64,000 nt of DNA from assembly GCA_903772945.1 (NCBI GenBank), contig CAICTM010000277.1, forward strand, positions 17,636 to 81,635, read 5' to 3'. The stretch is from Seminavis robusta (Eukaryota > Bacillariophyta > Bacillariophyceae > Naviculales > Naviculaceae). Under the pieces are notes generated by a model, which saw nothing but the letters and a program-made list of their open reading frames with translations, searched no databases and was not told the origin of the DNA. How positions within the stretch are numbered: position 1 is the first letter of the stretch; every line of letters begins with the position of its first letter. Both the position numbers and the translations under genes were made by a program. Below, piece after piece: positions 1 through 8,149 of this stretch.

Positions 1-2417
1 GCGAGCCTCCGTTGACGGGGGAAGAGGAGCAAGAGGAACAAGGCAAAGAGAAAACGAGTGAAAAATTCCCACGAAAAGCCCGAAGCACAGGAACCTATGA
101 AGCCCCCAAAAAGAAAAAGAGTATCTTTCAAAAGCTCTCCAGCTCTGCAAGAGACATGGCGTTCAGTGTCGATACAGAAAGCCATCAAGGAACCGAAGCA
201 TCCACGGAAGGAGCTTCTAGTAGTCATTACCAAAACAATCACAAAAAGAGAGAGGGACGCAAATTTGGTAATAGGAGAAAGCATCATGAAGATGACAAAG
301 AAGTGCCTGGTATGGACAACAGTGATTCCATGCTAAACGTCCACGCACAGAGAAAAAGGAGGCAATCAAGGCTGATACGAAGGACCAATAGTCTGTCTTC
401 GTTGATTGGTGGAGGAGGTTTCGGAGATTTATTGCTACTGGAAGACGACGAGGATGAAGATTTTAGAATTGAGAACAATCCACCCAAAAAGCGAGAAGAA
501 AGCAATTTGGGCAAAGGAATGGACAAAGGAATGGAAGGCAGTAATAGGAACCACCGCAAAGGAAGAAAAGCCACCGGCAAGTCGCCAATTCGCAGAACTC
601 AGAGTGTTCCTGATAGCGTCCCAGGAATGGACGGAGATTCAAAGGATGATCACAGAGACAGTCCCAAAGCAGACCCAAAGTTTGAAAAGCCCTTGGGAAA
701 TGGTCCTCGGAAGACGAGCCTTGCACAAAGGCTTTCAGCTTCCTCCAGTCATGCGATGGATTACGCAGAGGAAACGAACGGCGCCACCAAGGAGGGCAAA
801 AAAATTGTTCGCAGAACCAACAGTATGCCTGACACAAACAGGAGAGAGCTCAATCTAGATGATGTGGACAAGAGCAACAGCAGGCAGCGCCGTCATAAAC
901 GAGAAGGACGGAAATTGGGTGCGGCATCGTACCACTCGCATGGAATGAACGACAGCAGCAGAAACTCGCGTAAACGCAGCGAAAGAGATGGAAATCTGAG
1001 CATAGTGTCAGATTCCAGAAGCAGTCTTGGTGGTCGAAAGGACGCGAATAGGAGCGGCACGAAACGACGGGAAGCGCGACGATCACACGCATCTCTCAGT
1101 CACGGATTGGACCACAGCAGTAGCAGCAATCTTCGACACGGCAAAAAGAGGTTAGGCCATCGTGTCGGCAGGACCCAAAGTGCAGCCGATCCTAGTAGCG
1201 TTGGTGTTGAGGCCGATGTCATGGATACAAGTGGCAATAGTGAACATCAAGATGAGCAAATATCAGCCTCATCTCGAAATCATGGAATGGACCACAGCAA
1301 CAGCAATCTTTTGCATGCTAAAAAAGGGTCAGGAACCCGAAGGACACAAAGTGCTTCCGATCCTAGTACCGGTACTGCTGATGCCGATGCTAACGCCGAT
1401 GTCATGGATACGAGTGGCAGCAACCACGGTGAACAGCAACTACGAAGTACGCGTCGTTCCCGTGGTTCCATTGGCCACAACAGTTCGGGCCGTCATCACC
1501 TTGATTCCACCGACGTCACCAGCTCGGGGCGTCACCATGCTTCCACTGCTACCAGGAATTCGAGGCACGATAATGGTGGCAAGCCGCACAAAACACGAAG
1601 CAGTCATGGTAGTTCCCATACTGACCTTGGTGGAGCAGCGGGCAGCAAGAGCAATCATGGCTCCAAGCGTGAAGGCCGAAGACGTCATCATGGATCGCAG
1701 ACCACTACAAGCCCGAGACAAACCAACCGTAGGGTTCGTCGTACTGCAAGCTTGGAAACTCGCAGAAAGGCTTCCCTTTCACCCCGCCCTTCGCGTTCCA
1801 CGGGTCTTGGTCAGTCTGCTCATGAATTCGGCAACTTTTGGAATGACGATGATGCAGCAGAACCTGAATCGGAGGCTCTCCGACACCAACGAAGGCCTTT
1901 TCGCAAGCATCCGCATGGTCACCACGATGGCGGAAGTGCCCTGTCAGAGTCACTTGGCGATCAGCATACTTCCTCGCAGCATGATAAGAATCTCCTTGGA
2001 CGTGGGTCGAATCAGAATCGCAGAGACTGGAAGAAGCACCGTCCTGCCCGACAACATGGCGTCGAGGCAGATTCGCTGGACTCATCGGGATCCAGCAAAG
2101 ATGAGAACAAAATGGAAAGGAGCATGAGGCTGGTAGGCGGGGAATTCGTGGATATTAAGCAGAATTCGAAAGTCGTAAACGGAGAAAGTACGAAGAAGTT
2201 GGATGGAGAGAGGAGTGTGCGAGTTGACGAGTTGAAGCGTTGGTACCACCATACGCACGGACCGCCTCGGCCTTCTGTAATGGTGCAGAGTAGCGGCGCT
2301 GCTGCCCCATTACGGAAAGAGCTCAAGCAGCACGTAAACCAACACCCAAAGGAGGAGAAATTAGAGGAGGACGAGGCCTCATGGGGTTTTTGGCAGCACG
2401 ACGGTCCCAAGAGCTGA
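1..2417 (+). CDS. Basic Ser/Arg/His-rich disordered protein (5' partial)
   Basis: The reading frame is open from the window edge (codons from base 3) to TGA at 2415-2417, about 805 codons. No convincing ATG opens it, so the start probably lies upstream. The protein is almost entirely low complexity, rich in Ser, Arg, Lys, His, Asp and Gly, with no globular domain or membrane segment visible. A short element recurs: two or three basic residues followed by T-x-S, as in IRRTNSLSSL, IRRTQSVPDS, VRRTNSMPD and VRRTASLE. These fit the R-R-x-S consensus of basophilic (PKA-like) kinases. A unit around HGMDHSNSN and RRTQSASDPS is repeated near residues 360-460. A more ordered C-terminal part has EFGNFWNDD and a Trp-containing tail. 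It resembles the gene at 29072-31561 in style. Function unknown; a phosphorylated scaffold is an inference. Confidence 0.75.
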   Translation, partial: EPPLTGEEEQEEQGKEKTSEKFPRKARSTGTYEAPKKKKSIFQKLSSSARDMAFSVDTESHQGTEASTEGASSSHYQNNHKKREGRKFGNRRKHHEDDKEVPGMDNSDSMLNVHAQRKRRQSRLIRRTNSLSSLIGGGGFGDLLLLEDDEDEDFRIENNPPKKREESNLGKGMDKGMEGSNRNHRKGRKATGKSPIRRTQSVPDSVPGMDGDSKDDHRDSPKADPKFEKPLGNGPRKTSLAQRLSASSSHAMDYAEETNGATKEGKKIVRRTNSMPDTNRRELNLDDVDKSNSRQRRHKREGRKLGAASYHSHGMNDSSRNSRKRSERDGNLSIVSDSRSSLGGRKDANRSGTKRREARRSHASLSHGLDHSSSSNLRHGKKRLGHRVGRTQSAADPSSVGVEADVMDTSGNSEHQDEQISASSRNHGMDHSNSNLLHAKKGSGTRRTQSASDPSTGTADADANADVMDTSGSNHGEQQLRSTRRSRGSIGHNSSGRHHLDSTDVTSSGRHHASTATRNSRHDNGGKPHKTRSSHGSSHTDLGGAAGSKSNHGSKREGRRRHHGSQTTTSPRQTNRRVRRTASLETRRKASLSPRPSRSTGLGQSAHEFGNFWNDDDAAEPESEALRHQRRPFRKHPHGHHDGGSALSESLGDQHTSSQHDKNLLGRGSNQNRRDWKKHRPARQHGVEADSLDSSGSSKDENKMERSMRLVGGEFVDIKQNSKVVNGESTKKLDGERSVRVDELKRWYHHTHGPPRPSVMVQSSGAAAPLRKELKQHVNQHPKEEKLEEDEASWGFWQHDGPKS

Positions 2418-2418
2418 T

Positions 2419-2441
2419 TTTGGCGTATTGGATACGCCAAA
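2419..2441 (+). other. Perfect 10-bp stem hairpin directly after a stop codon
   Basis: TTTGGCGTAT and its exact reverse complement ATACGCCAAA flank a three-base loop (TGG). The hairpin begins one base after the TGA of the upstream gene, so it would sit at the start of the 3' UTR. A role in mRNA 3' processing or stability is only a possibility. Confidence 0.5.
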
Positions 2442-2930
2442 GCGACGTTCGCCGAACAGTCGAAGTGTTGCCGAGCCGAATGCCCTGATGAGCTTTTTAA
2501 TTTTCTGCTAAACGATTCATCATTCTTCATTTTTAGTCTATTACAGCCATGGCGATAACGAGCAGAAATTTGAATAATGCAACCCGAGATCGTCTTCGCG
2601 ATCATCAACTCTAGCCAGAGACAGTTATTAGACAGAACCCCGGCCTGGGCTCCGATCGACTCGACTCGGAACAAGTTAACAGCTAGCTAGTCTTCGCTCT
2701 CGGGTCACTAGAATGCTGGCCAGCGGAATCCACCTCGTCATTTCGAAGAGTCGCACTAGCTAGTCAGTTGTCTACCACTGTTCCTCTTTATTTTATCAGT
2801 GTGCAAAAGACTTCCTAATAAGCATCCAAAACAATAAATGTAAATGTACGTTGCATGATAGCCAATCCAACAAGCAGGGATAGATATCAACCCGTCACCT
2901 GTCTTTCCAAAATTCTAACGAGCCGGCCAT
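2442..2930. other. Convergent intergenic spacer
   Basis: Lies between the convergent genes ending at 2417 (plus) and 2931 (minus). AT-rich stretches such as AACAATAAATGTAAATG near 2830 may carry polyadenylation signals. CTAG palindromes occur near 2680-2690 and 2757-2765. No gene seen. Confidence 0.4.
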
Positions 2931-4727
2931 TTAGGACATGGCGACCCCGTACCCGCCTCGATATCTAGATCCACCATGATAACCCCGATGATTGCTGCGG
3001 TCTTTTGCCGTATGATTGGATTCCACAAATATTTCTTCGGGGGTGAATCCCTTGACACTGTGGATCGACGACATATTGCTCATCAAGGAGTGATCGGACA
3101 AATTGCCCAATCCCATGGCTATACCCTCGTCAAATGTGGTGGACGACTTGGCGGTGTACGGCTGAGTACGGAAATGCGAATTGCTGCTGGCTTCCATGTC
3201 AGCCGTGCTGGTAAAGACATCGTCCATTTCAATGTCCATGGCAACACCATCTTCGTGTTCTTGTACCGCTGCTGCAATAGGTCTTGGTTCAAAGGGATTG
3301 CTTGCATCGCCCGCTGGAGCAATTTTGGCCATGAGACCATTAAAGGTTGAGTTGCTTCGTGTGCTGTGACCACTAATAGTCATGATGGAGTGGTTGCTAA
3401 GGTTCTTGATGCTGTGACCGCTCATGTTGAAATTGAACTCCCGTTCCTTTCGAGGACGAGAGCCTCGTTCACTAAACTTGCTATGGTTGCTCCAGAGTAG
3501 AGACGAACAAGAAGCCACTGACGCTGAGGGGATGGCATCGTCGCCACCACTGCCACGACTGCTCTTCTTGCTGGCGGGCGGCGGCATCATCTTCACTACT
3601 TGCGGTTGTGCAACGGCCTGAACGGCTTCTGGTTTCCACCAGGTGAAATTCCCGGCCGTCAAGTCGCTTTGTTGCGCTTCGAGCATGGCGCGCATTTTAT
3701 CCATGGCGGCTTGGCTGTCTTTCGGTGGTTTCTTCTTGGCGTCCTTCTTTTCCCCATCGTCCAACGCCATGGGCATGGTGGGTTTCTTCTTGTCACTGCA
3801 GCTCAGTGGTTGATGTGACTTTGGTGCTTCTGGCTCGTCCTTCATCGGCGAGTCTTGCATGGGTTCTTGAGGAATCGGAGACAACGCCTTGCCACGAGCG
3901 GCCACCTTGGACTTGATGTTGCTGCTAGTAGTAGATTTGCGCTTGGGACTACTCGATGGACTATTGTCTTTCCCATCCGATTGTTCCTTCTTGCCCTTGC
4001 CTTTCTTCTTGCCCTTGACTTTTTCGCCGCCTTCTTTCTTTTCTTCCTCTCTCTTGTATTTCTTGTGTGCACGACTGCTCTTGTAATTGTCCTTGAGAGC
4101 ATCGCGAAAGGCTTGTGCCGTCGTGATTCGTTGCGCATTCTCCTCCACACGATACCAGCGCTGCGTCGTCAAATTCTGCTTGACAAACGCATGATGCGAC
4201 CTGAGTCTAACTTCCGTCAAGACGCGCTGGATGATACTGGATTTGTGTGCCTTGGTGGTGGCGGCACTGTACTCGGTCAACTCCTTCTTGACGAGTTCTC
4301 GGAAACGAACATTCCCGGCATGTTGGGCCACCTTCCTGCCTCTCCCTACAATGACCGTGTTGGGACAAGGCAAAAAGTCAATGGACAACATATTTTCGTG
4401 CTTACTGTCCGCATCCAACAATTCGTTCGCCGCAGCGGCCTCCAAACGGTCTTCTTCCGTCTCCATCATGGGAGGATAGTACTGCTGCTGATGCTGTTGT
4501 TGATGATGATGATGACCGCCATATTGATGGTGCTGATTGTACTGATGCTGGTGCTGATGATGCTGCTGCTGCTGATGGTGGTGATACTGATCCGGTGGTG
4601 GATGACCATACGACTGCTGATGATACGGAGAGCTATGATGCTGTGGATAGCCGTTGCCTTGCATCATCGGGTGACGCTGTTGCTGCTGCTGATGGTGGTA
4701 CGGGGCATGTTGTTGAAAGTAAGCCAT
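2931..4727 (-). CDS. DUF6824-domain protein with poly-Gln/His N terminus
   Basis: 598 residues from ATG at 4727. Residues 1-90 are a Gln/His/Pro/Tyr-rich low-complexity tract with runs of Q and H. Residues about 121-215 form a conserved block starting CPNTVIVGRGRK, with AGNVRFRELV, a Tyr-Ser stretch, KSSIIQRVLTEVR, then RWYRVEEN and ITTAQAFRDAL. This is the layout of the DUF6824 family (N-D-V-x-x-G-R-G, H-x-G-N-x-R-F), expanded in diatoms and often compared with HSF-like or other DNA-binding regulators; its function is not established. The rest is Lys-rich (RAHKKYKREEEKK, a likely nuclear localisation signal), then Ser/Pro/Asp-rich. A Ser/His/Asn patch near residues 425-455 (GHSIKNLSNHSIMTISGHS) recurs as LSDHSLMSNMSSIHS. 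A nuclear regulatory role is inferred. The N terminus is coded by CAG/CAC-type trinucleotide repeats that could vary in length. Confidence 0.85.
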   Translation of the reverse strand: MAYFQQHAPYHHQQQQQRHPMMQGNGYPQHHSSPYHQQSYGHPPPDQYHHHQQQQHHQHQHQYNQHHQYGGHHHHQQQHQQQYYPPMMETEEDRLEAAAANELLDADSKHENMLSIDFLPCPNTVIVGRGRKVAQHAGNVRFRELVKKELTEYSAATTKAHKSSIIQRVLTEVRLRSHHAFVKQNLTTQRWYRVEENAQRITTAQAFRDALKDNYKSSRAHKKYKREEEKKEGGEKVKGKKKGKGKKEQSDGKDNSPSSSPKRKSTTSSNIKSKVAARGKALSPIPQEPMQDSPMKDEPEAPKSHQPLSCSDKKKPTMPMALDDGEKKDAKKKPPKDSQAAMDKMRAMLEAQQSDLTAGNFTWWKPEAVQAVAQPQVVKMMPPPASKKSSRGSGGDDAIPSASVASCSSLLWSNHSKFSERGSRPRKEREFNFNMSGHSIKNLSNHSIMTISGHSTRSNSTFNGLMAKIAPAGDASNPFEPRPIAAAVQEHEDGVAMDIEMDDVFTSTADMEASSNSHFRTQPYTAKSSTTFDEGIAMGLGNLSDHSLMSNMSSIHSVKGFTPEEIFVESNHTAKDRSNHRGYHGGSRYRGGYGVAMS

Positions 4728-6039
4728 GGTGGCGACACACTCTGCTAGTTAACAATAGGTAGTGGTAGGCTGAGGCGAGGATCCACAAACGTCGATGATT
4801 CTCTTGGCTTGGGTCTCTGAGCACGACACAATGGGAAAGGAGGCGTTCCGATGATGGAATTGACTTGGCTTCAATATACTGAGTATGTCGTAAGTTCCTC
4901 AAGAGCTGTAGGAAGGCTTCAGGGTATGTCGGCCTAATGACTTGGCAAAGACTCCAATCGCAACAGGTACTCGTGATCTGCTGTTCTTTGCAATATGGCA
5001 ACAACAGCAACGATGATTCGATTCTCTCTGCTATGGAAGGAGGCTTTTGCTGCTGCGGTTTTAACGATTAGATTGCCACCATGAACCAATTTTTCGGCCC
5101 CTCGCAAGAGGTCTGAGACAAAGCAAGCCAGCCTGCAAAGCCCGGCAGCAACACGGGAATGCCAGCCATTTACGTGGCAAAGAATGAAAACTTGTGTTTG
5201 GTGTTTGGTGGTCACTTCCAAGACCAACGGGCATTTCCTTTAAGCAAAAATGGGTGAAAAGAAGCTCTGAAGAAGACGTTGAGTGCGTCACCCTTATCAT
5301 GGCTTCAGTTCAAGGCATAAATTGGGCAGTTGTGTTTCGGACGTGGTCCCGAATACATGTATGCCCCTCAATCGTGGGTTTCTTGTGACTGAGATCGACC
5401 TTTGGCACCACGCTTTGTAGTACTAGTAAATGAAATGAAAATCTTTGGTGATGCGGGCAGCCAACTGCAAATTCGTTGGGCCCGACCGCCCTTCCTTTCT
5501 CATTCTCACAAGCAGGCTGTCAAATACATGTAGCTACGGTAGCCAACCTTGTTTGTTCCTTCGTTCAGCAACACATCTGCATGCTACAGTAGTTGAAGGG
5601 AACGGTGGCTTGGGACGGAGAGTATCTCATCTCTTTTGTGGTCTGGATCTTTTTTACACACTTCAAAAATTGTTGGCCTTTGGCTGCCCCCCTTCGACGT
5701 TTTTCCAGCACCATTACATGTATTGAACCAATGAAACACACTATTATTTTTGTAGTAATCTCACATAGCTAGCTAGCTGCAAGGATCCGTCTATCCTGAC
5801 GTGCTTGTCGCAATGTTCTCTTCTCTCGTGCCAAGCTAGTTTTGATTTCCGTTGAAGCAAAGTCTTGACTTCTTTGTTTCTTTCGCTTTTTTGTCCATTT
5901 TGGGCTTTGAGTCCACATAAAAAAGCAGGGGCCAAATTGTAGCGTAGCGTATTGGCCCAAAAGGATGGCAAATATGGACACCCCTCTGTTGAAATCCTTC
6001 TTTGTGTTTCTTTCTTCTCGCCTTGTTTTTTTTAGAAAG
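4728..6039. other. Intergenic region, no gene supported
   Basis: About 1.3 kb upstream of the DUF6824 gene and downstream of the PAQR-like gene. It holds short open frames only, a TAGCTAGCTAGCTGC run near 5766-5780 and poly-T tracts. I see no RNA gene, domain or clear repeat. The first few hundred bases should contain the promoter of the minus-strand DUF6824 gene. Confidence 0.4.
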
Positions 6040-6783
6040 CTACTCCAAAGCCCACCAGGAAAACCATGGCTTTTCAACCGATTGCATGTTGAGATCGTCA
6101 TTGGCAATGCTGCTTGTCATGCAAATTTTGTCGTTGTATTCCGTCATCAGCAATAATCCTCTAGCATTCACAATGAAAGACAGAGTGACCAGCAAGTGCA
6201 TCCATTCATGATATCCCCAATACTTTGTTTGCCCTCCAATTTGACTGACATATAGCGACAACCCCACGCCGTACAAAACGATGCAAACTGCGGAATGGAT
6301 CACAAATGTATAATTGTCGTCTGGTAATGCTGGATGCTGGATATACCAGCCCGTCGTGGAGAAGAACGCCACGGCGCAGCCCACAAAGATGATGGGTCCC
6401 ATTCCACAAGCGACACCCAAAGTAGATAAACTCAGAGGAATGGCCACTGTCCCGATTGCCATGGCCAGTGGAGGCTTGCAGGAAATATTCTCCAAGAGCT
6501 GTGGTCCCCCGAAAAAAGATCCCGCACAAATGGCCAGAATGCCCGATTTGTCCAGTCGCGTAAGGACTTCCAGCAACACGGTAGATTTCCATGGTACTAA
6601 GTGTACCAAACTAGACATGGATAATGTAAAACAAATTGCCAACAGTCCTGGAATGGCAGGCAGTGGAAGAATCGACCAATAATTGCACAGTAAAGGAATT
6701 GCCACGCAGGTGGAGATTCCGTGCAGCCAACCTCGTAGCAAAGGACGCGGGGTGCCATCGGCGTATTCCTTGTGGAACGGCAT
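6040..6783 (-). CDS. PAQR / hemolysin III family integral membrane protein
   Basis: 247 residues from the first ATG at 6783 (the frame continues upstream only to a TTG). Near the N terminus is RGWLHG, the family's P-x-x-R-G-x-x-H-type entry motif. About seven hydrophobic segments follow. The metal-site residues are in the family order: Ser57-x3-His61 (SSLVH), Asp78 (LDKSG) and His192-x3-His196 (HEWMH). In adiponectin receptors these positions bind zinc and mark ceramidase-like hydrolases of the CREST superfamily. Length matches bacterial and protist hemolysin III-like members (about 200-260 residues). The likely place is a cell or organelle membrane; the substrate cannot be read from sequence. 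The protein ends shortly after the last helix with a Trp-rich tail. The family name hemolysin III is historical; nothing here indicates a toxin. Confidence 0.85.
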   Translation of the reverse strand: MPFHKEYADGTPRPLLRGWLHGISTCVAIPLLCNYWSILPLPAIPGLLAICFTLSMSSLVHLVPWKSTVLLEVLTRLDKSGILAICAGSFFGGPQLLENISCKPPLAMAIGTVAIPLSLSTLGVACGMGPIIFVGCAVAFFSTTGWYIQHPALPDDNYTFVIHSAVCIVLYGVGLSLYVSQIGGQTKYWGYHEWMHLLVTLSFIVNARGLLLMTEYNDKICMTSSIANDDLNMQSVEKPWFSWWALE

Positions 6784-6988
6784 TGTCAAGCTGGCTAGCA
6801 AGTGTTGCTGCCTGCTGAGTACTGTATATTAGTGACAGAATGAGCAATGCTGGGTGGGTCCTCGGCGCTGGTTGTTTGTTGTCATTGTGATGATGTCGGC
6901 CGTTGGGAGATCTCGGCCTTGCCGGGTTGGCATCTAAGCCAGCGCGAGCTGCATACCGAGATCTGGAAGGCAACCGGCTGGCGACAGT

Positions 6989-7288
6989 TAGTCGCGTTTT
7001 CATAGCAAAAGTCGTTGTAAAGTCGCTAAGGCACATTAAAGTCGCTATTAAAGTCGCGATAAAGTCGCGGTAAAGTCGTGCGCGACTTTAAAAGTCGCCG
7101 TAAAAGTCGCGGTAAAGTCGTGGTCAAATGTAACGATTTTGTTAGTAAAGTCGCGGCAAAGTCGCGGAAGTCGCGAAAAACGCGGTAATAGTCGCGGTAA
7201 AGTCGTGGTAAAGTCGTTCGCGACTTTTAAAGTCGCGAAAAAGAGCGACTTTTCGCGTTTTTCGCGACTTTCAAGAAAACACGACTTT
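6989..7288. repeat. GTCGCGGTAAA-motif array, MITE-like
   Basis: About 300 bp made mostly of imperfect copies of AAAGTCGC / GTCGCGGTAAA, first in one orientation and then, from about 7220, partly inverted (CGCGACTTTTAAAGTCGCG forms a perfect palindrome). The outer ends are loosely inverted: AGTCGCGTTTTC on the left matches the complement of GAAAACACGACT on the right. Uninterrupted reading frames through it are by-products of the repeat. No clean target-site duplication was found, so the mobile-element assignment is inferred from design. Confidence 0.6.
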
Positions 7289-8149
7289 ATGACGTCACCG
7301 GGTGCCTTCCGGTGCGGGACGGCCATTACCGCACGTACGATACCGCCACCACACAGCAATGCTGAACTCTTCACTTTGTTGGCATTCTGCCTATACTAGC
7401 TATCGTAGCGTACCGTACCTATGGTTAAGTGGTGTCATCCAAAAAAAAATGTTGTTCTTTCTTTGCCGGGATGGCTTCCTTTGACTGTCAGGACCACACT
7501 ACAGTAGCTCGATTTGAAGGTTCACCAACTAGAAATGCCGATTACAGCATCGCCAAGTGGCCACTTTGAGTTGAGTTGTCTATCATGTTAATGTACTTTT
7601 TGGGCAAAAAGTGAGGCTCGCCTCGCGTCCGAGACATTTCTTGGCGAATCCGAGACATTTTTTCCCAATTGGGATTGAAAAAGGCAAGCCGTTTCTTTAA
7701 GTCACAGTCAGTCACAGAAGAAATAAAAAATCCACGATAACAACACAATAAATCCCCGTCAATCGCTCAAGCCCTCTTTGACCACTGTAAAGAGATGCTT
7801 TCCATCACAAGCAGTCCACCATCGAACCAGTAAGACACTAACCAACTGGTGAGCGAGTTGAGAGTTGAGTCGAGTCGCTCGCGGGTGCAAGATGCCGTCG
7901 TGAAACCCAGGATCCCTCCTCACAAATTCCTCGAAGATCCGATGATCGGGGAGGGAAAATCGCGACCACAGATCTTCATTCCGTCGTGAAAGATCTTCCC
8001 ACAAACCACCACAAACTCAATATAAAGACAACCAACCACACTCAACAAACACACAGCCACCATCCCCTCCTGTTGCATGCCTTGCAACATTCACTACTAC
8101 ACCTCATCAGCAAGCTAGGAATCCAAAAATGGCAACAGTTCCAAGGGAG
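7289..8149. other. Spacer between motif array and decayed transposon
   Basis: No gene supported. A direct repeat of TCCGAGACATTT occurs at about 7627-7660. CGTCGTGAAA occurs twice (near 7891 and 7982). The decayed transposon gene ends at the right border of this region. Confidence 0.35.

Noticed and set aside
284-2127. Many long open frames overlapping the disordered-protein gene
   Set aside because: They are out-of-frame or antisense readings of a low-complexity sequence; none has a recognisable domain.
3855-4748. 297-codon plus-strand open frame opposite the DUF6824 gene
   Set aside because: Its hydrophobic Leu/Met runs are the antisense of CAG/CAC-type repeats; the minus-strand frame carries a real domain.
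7048-7374. Open frames with repeated FTTT / SREK units
   Set aside because: Products of the GTCGCGGTAAA motif array, not a gene.
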